Source: Ruegeria sp. THAF33
GTDB taxonomy: Bacteria; Pseudomonadota; Alphaproteobacteria; Rhodobacterales; Rhodobacteraceae
Assembly (NCBI RefSeq): GCF_009363615.1
Contig: NZ_CP045384.1
Span: forward strand, 494,501 to 558,500
Direction: 5' to 3'
Length of the DNA stretch: 64,000 nt
Shown here: positions 9,905-18,903 of the stretch, in pieces
Numbering within the stretch: the first letter of the stretch is position 1
How the letters are laid out: every line of letters starts with the position of its first letter
Notes under the pieces: model-generated
Seen by the model: only the letters and a program-made list of their open reading frames with translations
Told to the model about the DNA's origin: nothing
Database searches by the model: none
Made by a program: the position numbers and the translations under genes

Positions 9905-10258
9905 ATGAGTACCTATGTTTCAAAGGAAATACGCGCCGAGTTGGACGCGGCCCGAATCGCCACATTGAAAAAAGCCAGCCGTTTACGGGTGGAGATGGGC
10001 GACAATACCTACAAAATACTCAAATTGTGGAAAGACGGTTTTACGGTTGAAGCGGAAACCACGCCGCGCCTGCGCGGGCTTGTTGATATCTTTGACGGGG
10101 CCAACCACCTCTATCAATGCCTCATCGTCGCGGATGAGGATGAAGGCGGTGAGATGCGGTATGAATTCAAACGCAGCACGGCCGCCCATGACAGTGCGCC
10201 GCTTGACTTTTTCCGCGCGCCCGATGCGCCGATCGCCCTGCTGGGGCATGACGACTAG
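9905..10258 (+). CDS. Conserved-looking small protein of unknown function
   Basis: A 117-residue soluble protein. ATG 9905 is preferred because GGGGGAACGG lies just upstream; the open frame extends further up without a good site. The N-terminal 25 residues form a charged helix (EIRAELDAARIATLKKASR). After it comes a beta-rich stretch of alternating hydrophobic residues (RLRVEMGDNTYKILKLW, FTVEAE, LRGLVDIFDG, YQCLIVA), which recalls a small barrel such as PilZ, but the RxxxR motif is missing. It ends with an acidic tail. I cannot assign a function. Confidence 0.7.
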   Translation: MSTYVSKEIRAELDAARIATLKKASRLRVEMGDNTYKILKLWKDGFTVEAETTPRLRGLVDIFDGANHLYQCLIVADEDEGGEMRYEFKRSTAAHDSAPLDFFRAPDAPIALLGHDD

Positions 10259-10423
10259 GGGCGAATTTCAACCGGTATTCCGATTTGGCTGAGGGTTTGG
10301 TCGATGCCAAAGGCCAGCGGTGCCAGCCTAAAGACAGGCACGCGCGGCCCAAAGCGGCCTCAACCAAGGCAACCGGCACCTGTGGAAACAGGGCAGGGTT
10401 TGCAAGCCCCGGCCGGCACGTAC

Positions 10424-11596
10424 TTATTGCAGATCCCCGAAGGCTCGTTTCAGCCGCAGGCAAGCTTCCTCGACCCGCGCCCGTTGCGTGGCGAGGTTGA
10501 ACCGTTCAAACGTTTCTCCTCCAGTGCCAAAGCCCGGGCCTGACGATGTCGCGATCCGCGCGTCCTCGCGCAACCGGCGGACAAATTCAGCGTGATCCAT
10601 GCCGGTGCCCGAGAAATCGACCCAGGCCAGATAGGTCGCCTGCAAGGGCATCGAACAGAGCCCCGGAATCTCGGTGATGGTCTGATCGAACAGACGCCGG
10701 TTTCCCTCCAGATGCGCGATCTGGGCATCTACCCATTCGGCCCCTTCGGGGCTGTACGCGGCGGTGATCATCGCCACGCCCAACGCGCCGGGATCGTAGT
10801 CCAATGTTTGCAGCCGTTGCTTCATGGCCGCGCGAAGTTTGGGATCGGGAATGATCATGTTGCCGGTCCGCTGCCCGGCGATGTTGAAGGTCTTCGACGC
10901 CGCAGTCAGCGTCACGGTCCACGGACGTGCATCCGGAGCTGCCACGTCCATCGGCACAAATTTGGCGCCGGGATAGACCAGATCGTGGTGAATCTCGTCC
11001 GATACCAGTATTAAACCGTTCCGTTCGGCAAACGCAGCCACGGCCTGCAACTCGTCGGGCGTCCAGACACGACCCGACGGGTTTTGCGGCGAACACCACA
11101 GTAGCATCTTCTCGGACCCGTCCAACCGGGACTGGGCGTCGTCCAGATCCAGGCCGTAACTTTCCCCGTCCCGAACCAAAGGGCATTCCACGACCCGGCG
11201 GCCCGATTTGTTCACCTTGTGGGCAAACTCATGGTAAACGGGGGTGAAGATCACGATGCCATCACCGGGATCGGTCCAGACATCCAGCGACAGGGCGATT
11301 GCATTGCCCAAGCCCTGGGTCGTCAGAATCCAATCCGTGTCGATTTCCCAATCATGGCGGGTTTTCATCCACCATTGAACCGAGGCCAGATAGTCCGGGT
11401 GCATCCATGAATAGCCGAACACGCCGTGATCTGCAGCCTTGCGCACGGCCTCGATCACGCAGGGTGCCGTCTGGTAATCGGAATCGGCCGTCCACATGGC
11501 CAGACCGTCCTCGGGCGAGACGCCATACAGCATCTCCATCTTGTCCCATTTTGAACTGTTGGTGCCCCGGCGGTCGATCAGGTCGTTGAAAGTCAT
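10424..11596 (-). CDS. MalY/PatB-type C-S lyase / aminotransferase (PLP)
   Basis: A 390-residue fold-type I PLP enzyme of the MalY/PatB group, which includes cystathionine beta-lyases that release ammonia, pyruvate and homocysteine or a thiol. The start at 11596 gives MTFNDLIDRRGTNSSKWD; the RGTxSxKWD beginning is characteristic. GYSWMHPDY (about 61-69), SPQNPSGRVW (169-178), SDEIHHDL (199-206) and the Schiff-base lysine K235 in TAASKTFNIAG are all present. It reads away from the divergent def gene. In roseobacters such enzymes can act on sulphur compounds, but the substrate cannot be read from the sequence. Confidence 0.9.
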   Translation of the reverse strand: MTFNDLIDRRGTNSSKWDKMEMLYGVSPEDGLAMWTADSDYQTAPCVIEAVRKAADHGVFGYSWMHPDYLASVQWWMKTRHDWEIDTDWILTTQGLGNAIALSLDVWTDPGDGIVIFTPVYHEFAHKVNKSGRRVVECPLVRDGESYGLDLDDAQSRLDGSEKMLLWCSPQNPSGRVWTPDELQAVAAFAERNGLILVSDEIHHDLVYPGAKFVPMDVAAPDARPWTVTLTAASKTFNIAGQRTGNMIIPDPKLRAAMKQRLQTLDYDPGALGVAMITAAYSPEGAEWVDAQIAHLEGNRRLFDQTITEIPGLCSMPLQATYLAWVDFSGTGMDHAEFVRRLREDARIATSSGPGFGTGGETFERFNLATQRARVEEACLRLKRAFGDLQ

Positions 11597-11690
11597 GTCT
11601 GCTCCATTTTCTCGACCGAAAGCTAACCGCAAATCGGGCAGGTGCAAGGGGGGCGTTGCGGCGCGGGGCGGGATGGCCTAAATCAGCCTC

Positions 11691-12209
11691 ATGAAACGCA
11701 CTATCCTGATCCATCCCGATCCCCGCCTGAAAAAGGTCTGCGCGCCCGTATCCGACCTGACGGACGAGCTGCGCACGCTGGCTGACGACATGCTGGAAAC
11801 CATGTATGACGCGCCCGGGATTGGCCTTGCCGCGCCGCAGATCGGTGTGCTGGAACGGTTGATCGTGCTGGATTGCATCAAGGAAGAAGGCGAGACCCCG
11901 CGCCCGCTGATCATGTTCAACCCCGAGGTCATCGCCTCTTCCGAGGAAAACAATGTTTACGAGGAAGGGTGCCTGTCGATCCCGGATCAATATGCCGAAG
12001 TGACCCGCCCCAAGGTGGTCGATGTCACCTGGATGGACGAGAAGGGAAACCTGCGACAGGAGACTTTCGACGGGCTTTGGGCCACTTGCGTGCAGCATGA
12101 AATCGACCATCTGAACGGCAAGCTGTTCATTGATTACCTAAAACCGCTGAAACGGCAGATGATTACCCGCAAGATGCAAAAGCTCAAACGTGAACGGGCG
12201 CGCGCATGA
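11691..12209 (+). CDS. def: Peptide deformylase
   Basis: Metalloenzyme removing the formyl group from the N-terminal methionine of new proteins. All three motifs are intact: [10 protein letters not shown] (43-52), EGCLSIP (92-98) with the metal cysteine C94, and QHEIDHLNG with H136, catalytic E137 and H140. The length of 172 residues is usual. It is the first gene of a def, def-like, fmt run, and its stop overlaps the start of the next gene by 4 nt (ATGA). This copy is presumably the active deformylase of the cluster. Confidence 0.97.
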   Translation: MKRTILIHPDPRLKKVCAPVSDLTDELRTLADDMLETMYDAPGIGLAAPQIGVLERLIVLDCIKEEGETPRPLIMFNPEVIASSEENNVYEEGCLSIPDQYAEVTRPKVVDVTWMDEKGNLRQETFDGLWATCVQHEIDHLNGKLFIDYLKPLKRQMITRKMQKLKRERARA

Positions 12210-12700
12210 CCGTCCGCACCTGTCTGCCCTGGCCCGACAAACGCTTGCGCACAAAGGCGGATGAGGTGACTGAAATCACCGATGACATTCGCCGGATTTG
12301 GCAGGACATGATAGACACGATGGAGGCCATGCCCGGTGTCGGTCTGGCCGCGCCGCAGATCGGAGTGATGTTGCGTCTGGCCGTGGTCGATGGGTCGGCC
12401 GAGCGGGGCAAGGCCGTGCGTCTGGCGAACCCGGAAATCCTGCACAGCTCGATCGAACTGCGTGAACATGAAGAGGCCAGTCCGAACCTGCCGGGCGTGT
12501 CGGCCACGGTAAAACGCCCGCGTGCAGTGACTGTCAAATTCCTGAACGAGCAGGGCGTGGTGGACCGTCGCGATTTTGTCGGCATCGAGGCCACCAGTGT
12601 CCAGCACCAGATCGACCATCTGAATGGCCGGATGTATTTTGACCGGCTCAGCAAGGTCAAACGCGACATGCTGCTGCGCAAAGCCAAGAAACAGGGGTAA
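12206..12700 (+). CDS. Degenerate peptide deformylase paralogue
   Basis: A 164-residue homologue of the preceding deformylase. Motif 1 is intact ([10 protein letters not shown], about 44-53). Motif 2 reads EASPNLPG, so the metal-binding cysteine aligns with S92. Motif 3 reads QHQIDHLNG, so the catalytic glutamate is replaced by Q135 while H134 and H138 remain. Both changes would be expected to abolish ordinary deformylase activity. The gene is translationally coupled to def (4-nt overlap) and ends 2 bases before fmt, so it is kept inside a formyl-methionine operon. A regulatory, binding or altered hydrolase role is possible; none is shown by the sequence. Confidence 0.9.
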   Translation: MTVRTCLPWPDKRLRTKADEVTEITDDIRRIWQDMIDTMEAMPGVGLAAPQIGVMLRLAVVDGSAERGKAVRLANPEILHSSIELREHEEASPNLPGVSATVKRPRAVTVKFLNEQGVVDRRDFVGIEATSVQHQIDHLNGRMYFDRLSKVKRDMLLRKAKKQG

Positions 12701-12702
12701 AG

Positions 12703-13617
12703 ATGCGCGTTGTTTTCATGGGAACCCCAGACTTCTCGGTGCCGGTTCTGGATGCGCTGGTCGAGGCCGGGCATGAGATTGCCGCCGTCTATTGCCAGCC
12801 CCCGCGCCCAGCGGGGCGGGGCAAGAAGGATCGCCCGACACCGGTTCACGCGCGGGCCCAGGCGCTGGGTCTGGACGTGCGTCACCCAACCTCGCTGAAA
12901 CCGGCCGAGGAACAGGACAGTTTTGCGGCACTGAACGCGGATGTGGCGGTGGTTGTGGCTTATGGGCTGATCCTGCCCCAGCCCATCCTCGATGCGCCGG
13001 CTCATGGCTGCCTGAACATTCATGCCAGCCTGTTGCCGCGCTGGCGCGGGGCGGCTCCGATCCACCGCGCGATCATGGCGGGCGATGCGCAAACCGGCGT
13101 CTGTATCATGCAAATGGAGGCGGGCCTTGATACCGGCCCCGTTCTGTTGCGACAGGCCACCGATATCGGGCCCGAGGAAACCACTGCGGAACTGCATGAC
13201 CGGCTCTCGGCGATGGGCGCGGCTTTGATTGTCGAGGCGTTGGCAAAGCTGCCCGGCCTGACCCCTGATCCGCAGCCCGAGATTGGTGTCACCTATGCCG
13301 CCAAGATCGACAAGTCCGAGGCCCGCGTGGACTGGTCGCTCCCCGCGGTCGAGGTCGATCGGCAGATCCGCGGCCTGTCGCCCTTTCCCGGGGCCTGGAC
13401 CGAGATCGAAGGCAACCGGGTAAAACTCCTCGCTTCGCGTCTGGCCGAAGGGCAGGGCGCGCCGGGCGAAGTTCTGAATGACGATCTGTATGTAGCTTGC
13501 GGGCAGGGCGCCATAGAGCTGCTGCGCTTGCAAAGGGCGGGCAAAGGCGCGCAGGATAAGGAAACGTTCCTGCGGGGCTGGCCAATCCCGATCGGCACCC
13601 GGATGTCTTCGGAGTAA
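12703..13617 (+). CDS. fmt: Methionyl-tRNA formyltransferase
   Basis: Transfers a formyl group from 10-formyltetrahydrofolate to initiator Met-tRNA. The 304-residue protein starts [17 protein letters not shown]. The formyl-THF site contains [16 protein letters not shown] with N105 and H107, and the GLDTGPVLL segment carries the third catalytic residue (Asp). The C-terminal third is the OB-fold tRNA-binding domain. It is the last enzyme gene of the def operon, 2 bases after the def-like gene, and removes no function from its neighbours: Fmt adds the group that Def later takes off. Confidence 0.97.
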   Translation: MRVVFMGTPDFSVPVLDALVEAGHEIAAVYCQPPRPAGRGKKDRPTPVHARAQALGLDVRHPTSLKPAEEQDSFAALNADVAVVVAYGLILPQPILDAPAHGCLNIHASLLPRWRGAAPIHRAIMAGDAQTGVCIMQMEAGLDTGPVLLRQATDIGPEETTAELHDRLSAMGAALIVEALAKLPGLTPDPQPEIGVTYAAKIDKSEARVDWSLPAVEVDRQIRGLSPFPGAWTEIEGNRVKLLASRLAEGQGAPGEVLNDDLYVACGQGAIELLRLQRAGKGAQDKETFLRGWPIPIGTRMSSE

Positions 13618-13623
13618 AGCCAT

Positions 13624-13860
13624 ATGTTCATGGTGATGATGGGCACTGTCGTGATTGCCGGGATCGTCGGGTATCTGTCCGAACAGACCGGTTTCACCCA
13701 TAACGGCTATTTGCAATCCATCATCATCTGTGTGGGCGGGGCGTTCCTGTTCTATTTCGTCCGCATCATGTTCGGCATCAGCTTTGGTCCTCCGGGGCTG
13801 GATTCGGTGATTTCCTCTGTTGGTGCCTTGATCATCGTGCCGACCCACTGGAGGAAGTGA
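13624..13860 (+). CDS. Small membrane protein, GlsB/YeaQ/YmgE-like (first of a tandem pair)
   Basis: A 78-residue hydrophobic protein with three probable membrane helices (about 5-20, 30-50 and 55-72). Its glycine-rich helices (GIVGYLSE, ICVGGAFLFY) resemble the YeaQ/YmgE group of small membrane proteins, although the match is looser than for the next gene. It starts 6 bases after fmt and ends 1 base before the second, equally long membrane gene, so both are probably at the tail of the def-fmt transcript. Their function is unknown. Confidence 0.7.
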   Translation: MFMVMMGTVVIAGIVGYLSEQTGFTHNGYLQSIIICVGGAFLFYFVRIMFGISFGPPGLDSVISSVGALIIVPTHWRK

Positions 13861-13861
13861 C

Positions 13862-14098
13862 ATGCCAATCGTCGCCCTGATCATCATCGGTGCAGCGGCA
13901 GGGTTTCTGGCCACCCGCCTGATGCGGATCGAGGCGGATATCCCGACGACCATGCTGATCGGTATCGTGGGGGCTCTGATCGGAGGGATGCTGCTGCGGT
14001 TTCTTGTAACCGTTATGGGGTGGCTGTCTGGTTTTGTCGGGGCGGTTCTGGGCGCATTGCTGGTGATTTGGATCTGGCAGACCTACCTGCGCCGTTAA
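13862..14098 (+). CDS. Small membrane protein, GlsB/YeaQ/YmgE family (second of a tandem pair)
   Basis: A 78-residue protein with three glycine-rich membrane helices: IIIGAAAGFLATRLM, IGIVGALIGGMLL and GFVGAVLGALLVIWIW. This pattern is typical of the transglycosylase-associated YeaQ/YmgE group, stress-linked membrane proteins of unclear function. It begins 1 base after the previous gene and has the same length, which suggests an old duplication or a two-subunit membrane unit. It is followed by 57 bases before the arginase-family gene. Confidence 0.75.
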   Translation: MPIVALIIIGAAAGFLATRLMRIEADIPTTMLIGIVGALIGGMLLRFLVTVMGWLSGFVGAVLGALLVIWIWQTYLRR

Positions 14099-14155
14099 CC
14101 CCTTGACCCGGCGTCTTTCCTCCGTCCAGATCGCCTTCAACGAAAAAGGGGAATA

Positions 14156-14980
14156 ATGATGCCGCATGATTTGAAGCCGGGTGACGTCGCTCTGATGGGC
14201 GTTCCTTTGGATCTGCATTCCTCGTTCCTGCAAGGGCCGGCCTTCGCCCCCGGACGCATCCGCGAGGCGCTGCATTCCGGTGCCGCCAACCTGACCGCCG
14301 AAGATGGTACCGATCTGGGTGCAAGCGCCAAATTCAGGGATACCGGCGATCTGGATGTGTTCGAAATGCGCGGGCAGGAACCGATTGACCGGATCGAGGC
14401 CGAAGCCGCGAAACGGATCGCAACCGGCGCGCGCCTGTTGTCGCTGGGCGGTGACCATTCCGTGGCCTATCCGCTGATCAAGGCCCATGCGGATCGGTAC
14501 GAAGGGCTGAACATCCTGCATATCGACAGCCACCCTGATCTGTACGACACGCAGGATATCGGACCGCTCGGCCATGGCTGCCCCTTTGCGCGGGTGATGG
14601 AGACCTGCCCGGTCAAGCGTCTCGTGCAGGTCGGCATCCGCACCATGAACGCTCATCAGCGCGAACAAGCCGACAAGTTCGGGGTCGAGGTGATCGACAT
14701 GCGCAACTGGCGCCCCGACTTGCAGATTTCATTCGATGGCCCGGTCTACCTGTCACTTGATCTGGATGCGCTGGACCCGGCCTTTGCGCCGGGCGTCTCG
14801 CACCATGAACCCGGTGGGCTGAGCACGCGCGAGGTTATCGACCTGATCCACCGGTTCAAAGGTCAGCTGGTCGGGGCGGATATCGTCGAGCTCAACCCGC
14901 ATCGCGACCCCTATGGCATGACGGCGATGGTGGCCGCGAAATTCGTCAAGGAAATCGGCGCGCGCTTGCTGAACGGCTGA
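14156..14980 (+). CDS. Arginase/agmatinase-family manganese hydrolase
   Basis: Ureohydrolase-fold enzyme of 274 residues. The binuclear manganese ligands are in order: H101 in LGGDHS, D124/H126/D128 in HIDSHPDLY, and D202/D204 in SLDLDALDPAFAPG. The DSHPD variant replaces the usual DAHxD but keeps the ligands. VSHHEPGG is the typical downstream loop. Agmatinase (putrescine formation), formimidoylglutamase and guanidinobutyrase all share these motifs, so the substrate is not fixed; the size and GVPLD N-terminus fit agmatinase-like members. It converges with the lipoprotein gene, only one base away. Confidence 0.88.
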   Translation: MMPHDLKPGDVALMGVPLDLHSSFLQGPAFAPGRIREALHSGAANLTAEDGTDLGASAKFRDTGDLDVFEMRGQEPIDRIEAEAAKRIATGARLLSLGGDHSVAYPLIKAHADRYEGLNILHIDSHPDLYDTQDIGPLGHGCPFARVMETCPVKRLVQVGIRTMNAHQREQADKFGVEVIDMRNWRPDLQISFDGPVYLSLDLDALDPAFAPGVSHHEPGGLSTREVIDLIHRFKGQLVGADIVELNPHRDPYGMTAMVAAKFVKEIGARLLNG

Positions 14981-14981
14981 C

Positions 14982-15584
14982 TTACCGTTCGTCGCAAACC
15001 GTCGCAGACCCAAGTGCCGGAGCACCCCTGGTGGACAAATCGAACCGGTTCGCCTCGGCAGTGGTCATCCAGTGCATACTGTCGGCCGGGGCTGCGAACA
15101 GGGTGTACCAGTAAAACTCCTCGTCCACGCCGATATCCTTGAAATAGTCCAGGTATCGGTCATGTTCTGGATCGTCCTCGGGCAAGTCGGTCGCCACCAG
15201 ACCCGACCCGGCCCAGCTGTGGACACCGACACAGGCCCCCGGTTGCAGCACGCGGCGGTTTCCGGCCAGGAACAGGTCGGTGCCACCGCTGGCCACCAGC
15301 CCGTTCGATGGAACAACGGTATCGAACCCGGCCCTGTGCACTTCGCGGGCGAAGATGACATTGGCGTCATCATCAACCGATCCTTCAATGTATTGCAGAA
15401 CCAGAGTGCGGGCTTCGGGGTTTTGGGCTGTCACTTCCTCAAAGGCAGACAGCGTTGTCTCGTCAATCGTGCCCGAGGCGATGATCTGGTCGCCCTGCGC
15501 AACAAAACTGACAGGGGTGTAATACGCGCCGCATGAGGCGAGCAGGGCCAGGCAGGCTGTGATGGATGCAAGTCTAAGTGTCAC
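14982..15584 (-). CDS. Lipoprotein with a ClpP/crotonase-like protease fold
   Basis: A 200-residue exported protein starting at GTG 15584. Its signal sequence ends in the lipobox LLASC (C18), so it should be lipid-anchored. The mature part resembles the periplasmic ClpP/SppA-like group (COG3904): a strand pattern GDQIIASGTI, the stretch EARTLVLQYIEGSVDD, then a possible nucleophile S99 in LVASGGTDLF (compare AASGG of SppA), and H122 in VGVHSWAG at the place of the ClpP histidine. A protease role is an inference. It stands between convergent and same-strand membrane genes. Confidence 0.75.
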   Translation of the reverse strand: MTLRLASITACLALLASCGAYYTPVSFVAQGDQIIASGTIDETTLSAFEEVTAQNPEARTLVLQYIEGSVDDDANVIFAREVHRAGFDTVVPSNGLVASGGTDLFLAGNRRVLQPGACVGVHSWAGSGLVATDLPEDDPEHDRYLDYFKDIGVDEEFYWYTLFAAPADSMHWMTTAEANRFDLSTRGAPALGSATVCDER

Positions 15585-15649
15585 GTTGGCCTCCGGGCTG
15601 TGCTTTCAAAAGGGGTATCAGCATGCCGCTTTGGCGTCCACTGTCGGGC

Positions 15650-16273
15650 TCAGTTGCGCGGCGGACGGCTTTTGTAGACCGGCAATTGCCAGCCAAACAT
15701 CAACGACCCGGCGCGCAACGCCCAGCACACCAAGGCGCAGAGAGCCAGAGAAAACGCAGGCTCTGCCCCCAATCTGGCAGCCAGAACCGCCGTCAGGGCA
15801 CCTGTAAAGGCGCAGGACACATAGAGCTCACCTTGTTTCAGCACCAGCGGCACTTCGTTGCAGACCACATCGCGCATCAACCCGCCCAGGCATCCGGTCG
15901 TCACACCCATCAAAACGACAATGACCCCAGACTGATCCAGCGACAACGCCGCGCCGGTTCCGGCCGCGACAGCCACTGACAGTGCAAAACTGTCCAGCCA
16001 GACCAGCCAGTTATAGCGGCTTTCCACCAGATGTGCGGTAAAGAACACCAGGACCGACGCCGCGACTGCGATCAGGATGTAATCCGGCTGCCCGACCCAA
16101 AAGATCGGGTGACGGTCCAGCAAAAGGTCTCGTACAGTGCCGCCCCCGACGGCAGTCAGGCAGGCCATGAAGGCAAATCCCACCAGATCCAGCTGGGCAC
16201 GGCTGGCCACCAGTGCCCCCGTCAACGCGAAGATCAGAACCGAGGCATAGTCCAGCAGCGTCAGCGCGGTCAC
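15650..16273 (-). CDS. TRIC-like cation channel family protein (UPF0126/YicG)
   Basis: A 207-residue membrane protein with six to seven helices arranged as two related halves, each carrying the family motif: [13 protein letters not shown] (about 41-53) in the first half and [16 protein letters not shown] in the second. These GGG/GG-x-RD motifs define the UPF0126 group, whose members fold like trimeric intracellular cation channels. The stop overlaps the adjacent rnhA by a few bases, so it is probably transcribed with rnhA, the methyltransferase, DUF3429 and ispH. Confidence 0.9.
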   Translation of the reverse strand: MTALTLLDYASVLIFALTGALVASRAQLDLVGFAFMACLTAVGGGTVRDLLLDRHPIFWVGQPDYILIAVAASVLVFFTAHLVESRYNWLVWLDSFALSVAVAAGTGAALSLDQSGVIVVLMGVTTGCLGGLMRDVVCNEVPLVLKQGELYVSCAFTGALTAVLAARLGAEPAFSLALCALVCWALRAGSLMFGWQLPVYKSRPPRN

Positions 16274-16737
16274 GCCTGTGCCTTTTTCGGTTTGAACGGC
16301 GCCATTCCGGCCCGGGCCAGCTCATCAGCTTTTTCATTCTCGGGGTGGCCTGCGTGGCCCTTGACCCATTCCCATGTCACATCATGCCGTTCTTGCGCCT
16401 CATCCAGACGCTGCCAAAGATCGACATTCTTGACCGGTTTCTTGTTCGAGGTTTTCCAGCCGTTGCGTTTCCAACCGAAAATCCAGCCGGTGACGCCGTT
16501 CTTCACATAGGCGCTGTCGGTGACGACGGTTATCTTCGACGGTCGCTCCAGCGCTTCAAGGGCGCTGATGGCGGCCAGCAACTCCATCCGGTTGTTGGTC
16601 GTCTCGGCTTCGCCCCCGTTCAGCTCACGCTCTTTCAGAACGCTGTCCCCGTCCATCGCGCGCAACAGCACACCCCAGCCTCCGGGGCCGGGGTTTCCGG
16701 AACAGGCACCATCCGTATAGGCAAACAATTCAGGCAT
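16270..16737 (-). CDS. rnhA: Ribonuclease HI
   Basis: Cuts the RNA strand of RNA-DNA hybrids. The 155-residue protein from ATG 16737 has the four acidic catalytic residues D9 ([16 protein letters not shown]), E52 ([10 protein letters not shown]), D74 (VVTDSAYV) and D138 (ENEKADELA), plus H128 in VKGHAGH. An upstream ATG at 16809 would add residues overlapping the preceding gene and is not needed. Eight bases overlap the stop of the methyltransferase gene. Confidence 0.96.
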   Translation of the reverse strand: MPELFAYTDGACSGNPGPGGWGVLLRAMDGDSVLKERELNGGEAETTNNRMELLAAISALEALERPSKITVVTDSAYVKNGVTGWIFGWKRNGWKTSNKKPVKNVDLWQRLDEAQERHDVTWEWVKGHAGHPENEKADELARAGMAPFKPKKAQA

Positions 16738-17317
16738 GGGCGAACACCAGAATATATCCGTCATACGATCCGGCCAGGCCTTTGCCCATGCCATGGACTG
16801 CGCGGTCAATTGTGAACCCGGCCTTGTTCAAGGCCTCCTCGATCTCGGCCTCCGTGTAATAGGAATAGTAACGATCCAGATCATCCCGATGTTCACCAGT
16901 GCCCAGCTTCATCCCCAGAAACAGCTGTCCACCGGGTTTCAGAGCCCTTTGGATCGCTGTCAGATGTCGCTGGAAATCGGCGCGCGGCGCGTGCAGCAGG
17001 GAAAAGCTGGCGTAAACACCGTCATATTCGGCCGTCTCGGTGACGTCATCGAACGTACCCAGATAAGCATCCACACCGTTTTCCCGCGCATGTTCGACAA
17101 AGGCTGGCGTGGCATCCAGCGCGCGAACCTTCAGCCCTTGACGCATCAGGAACCCGCTGTCTGACCCCGGCCCGGACCCCAAATCCAGTACATAGCCGCC
17201 TGCGCCGACCGCATCGGCAAAAGCCTGACGGGCCTCAAGCTGCTCGGGCGGCAGGGGGATTTTCAGATATTCGGCCACCTTGTTTGTATAGGCGTTGATC
17301 GTGCGTTCATCGGTCAC
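16730..17317 (-). CDS. Class I SAM-dependent methyltransferase
   Basis: A 195-residue methyltransferase. GTG 17317 is chosen: it forms a GTGA overlap with the stop of the upstream gene and has GGAG seven bases before it; the longer open frame upstream runs antiparallel to nothing but overlaps that gene out of frame. SAM motif I is [11 protein letters not shown] (about 43-53), followed by the acidic residue in VRALDAT, and [12 protein letters not shown] is motif III. The substrate cannot be told from sequence. It sits between DUF3429 and rnhA in one tightly packed transcript. Confidence 0.88.
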   Translation of the reverse strand: MTDERTINAYTNKVAEYLKIPLPPEQLEARQAFADAVGAGGYVLDLGSGPGSDSGFLMRQGLKVRALDATPAFVEHARENGVDAYLGTFDDVTETAEYDGVYASFSLLHAPRADFQRHLTAIQRALKPGGQLFLGMKLGTGEHRDDLDRYYSYYTEAEIEEALNKAGFTIDRAVHGMGKGLAGSYDGYILVFAHA

Positions 17318-17766
17318 AGGTACACTCCGACTGCAAGACTGGCCAATACGACCGCGGTCAGCAGGATGCGCAACCGCATCCACCAGACCGGTGTCAGGCG
17401 CCAGTAGGAAAACAGGGCATCCAGCAACAACAAACCAGCGAACCCATACATCAGATTGGTGCCCGCATTGACCGGCCCGCCGCCTGTCATGGCAAAGGCC
17501 CAAAGCGCGGGCAGAACCGACAACAGATAACACAGGGCCGCTTTGCTGCCCGATGTCTTGGTGGCAAAACCCCAGAGAACACCGGACATGAAGCTGAGGA
17601 TGACCGATCCATAGAACAGTTGCACATAAGGCCCCACGAAACGTGGGCCAAAGGTTTGCGCGCCCCAGGCATTCAGGTCGCTGTTCAGATAGGTCAGGGC
17701 GCCCCAGACAAACGGGATCAGTCCCGCCAGCCCCAGATAGAGAGGCGCTTTCGGCACTCCGTTCAC
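17314..17766 (-). CDS. DUF3429 family membrane protein
   Basis: A 150-residue protein with four to five membrane helices. The beginning ([13 protein letters not shown]), the central [19 protein letters not shown] and the ending helix [15 protein letters not shown] match DUF3429 proteins, which have no known function. It overlaps ispH upstream by an ATGA quartet and the methyltransferase downstream by a GTGA quartet, so translation of the three is coupled. Confidence 0.85.
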   Translation of the reverse strand: MNGVPKAPLYLGLAGLIPFVWGALTYLNSDLNAWGAQTFGPRFVGPYVQLFYGSVILSFMSGVLWGFATKTSGSKAALCYLLSVLPALWAFAMTGGGPVNAGTNLMYGFAGLLLLDALFSYWRLTPVWWMRLRILLTAVVLASLAVGVYL

Positions 17767-18713
17767 GCCGGTTGCCTCAACACGCGGGGGACTTTGAACT
17801 CGACGTTTTCAACGGCGGTTTCGACCGGCTCGACGGTGACATCATAATGCGCGCTGAACGCTTCGATCACCTCGTTTACCAGAACCTCCGGGGCCGACGC
17901 GCCTGCGGTGACAGCCACGGTCGAGATACCCTCGAGCGCGCGCCAGTCAATCTCGGTGGCGCGCTGGACCAGCTGCGCGTACTGACACCCCTCGCGCGAG
18001 GCAACCTCGACAAGGCGGCGCGAGTTCGATGAGTTCGGCGCGCCCACAACCAGCAAGGCATCCGCCTTGGGGGCCACGGCTTTCACCGCTTCCTGCCGGT
18101 TGGTGGTGGCGTAACAGATATCTTCCTTGTGCGGTCCGACAATGGCCGGGAATCGGGCTTGAAGGGCGGCGATGATATCCTTGGTGTCATCGACCGAAAG
18201 GGTGGTTTGGGTGACAAAGGCCAGCTTATCCGGGTCACGCACCTGCACCGTGGCCACGTCGTCCACGGTCTCGACCAGCAGCACATCGCCCTCGGGCAAC
18301 TGCCCCATGGTGCCCACGGTTTCGGGATGGCCTTTGTGGCCGATCATGATCATCTGCAACCCCGCGTCCGCGTGGCGCTGCGCCTCGACATGCACCTTGG
18401 AAACCAGAGGACAGGTGGCGTCCACATAGATCATCTCGCGCTGGGCAGCCTCGGCGGGAACGGATTTCGGCACCCCGTGGGCGGAAAAGATCACCGGGCG
18501 GTCATCGGGGCATTCCTGCAATTCCTCGACGAAAACGGCCCCTTTGGCGCGAAGGCCGTCGACCACGAATTTGTTGTGCACGATCTCGTGGCGCACATAG
18601 ACCGGTGGGCCCCATTTCTGCAAAGCCATCTCAACGATTTTGATGGCACGGTCCACACCGGCGCAGAACCCGCGCGGGGCGGCAAGGTAAAGTGTCAGTG
18701 GCGGCTTTTTCAT
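17763..18713 (-). CDS. ispH: 4-hydroxy-3-methylbut-2-enyl diphosphate reductase
   Basis: Last enzyme of the MEP isoprenoid pathway, making IPP and DMAPP with a 4Fe-4S cluster. The 316-residue protein starts at ATG 18713 with AAGGAG nine bases upstream; an upstream in-frame ATG at 18821 adds an unrelated leader. Cluster cysteines are C17 (RGFCAGV), C101 (DATCPLV) and C200 ([10 protein letters not shown]). H-containing motifs EIVHNKFVV and FSAHGVP form the substrate site, and [11 protein letters not shown] is present. It is the first gene of a run of five genes on the minus strand. Confidence 0.97.
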   Translation of the reverse strand: MKKPPLTLYLAAPRGFCAGVDRAIKIVEMALQKWGPPVYVRHEIVHNKFVVDGLRAKGAVFVEELQECPDDRPVIFSAHGVPKSVPAEAAQREMIYVDATCPLVSKVHVEAQRHADAGLQMIMIGHKGHPETVGTMGQLPEGDVLLVETVDDVATVQVRDPDKLAFVTQTTLSVDDTKDIIAALQARFPAIVGPHKEDICYATTNRQEAVKAVAPKADALLVVGAPNSSNSRRLVEVASREGCQYAQLVQRATEIDWRALEGISTVAVTAGASAPEVLVNEVIEAFSAHYDVTVEPVETAVENVEFKVPRVLRQPA

Positions 18714-18832
18714 CAGGCTGTCTCCTTGAGGCACAGGTAAGTCTTTTCCCGGCCTTGGTCCAGACAGGACATTGTCATTCATCTGACACGAATCGTTGCT
18801 ACTCGGGTGATGTTTAAGCACCTGTACCTTGT

Positions 18833-18869
18833 TAAAGAAGCGCGGCCAGGACCGATGTCCTGACCGCGC
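18833..18869 (-). terminator. Intrinsic terminator of the NYN-domain gene
   Basis: Positions 18840-18852 and 18857-18869 pair over 13 positions with a single C-A mismatch around a CGAT loop. Read on the minus strand the hairpin is followed by CTTCTTT. It lies 35 bases past the stop of the NYN gene and before the ispH upstream region. A T-run also follows on the plus strand, so it could stop transcription in both directions. Confidence 0.75.
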
Positions 18870-18903
18870 GATTTTTCCCCATCATGACAGGCCTGTCGTC
18901 TTG

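Noticed and set aside
10259..10423. Possible gene or pseudogene in the gap before the C-S lyase end
   Set aside because: Only short frames are open; the minus-strand frame at 10167-10463 overlaps two genes and has no family features.
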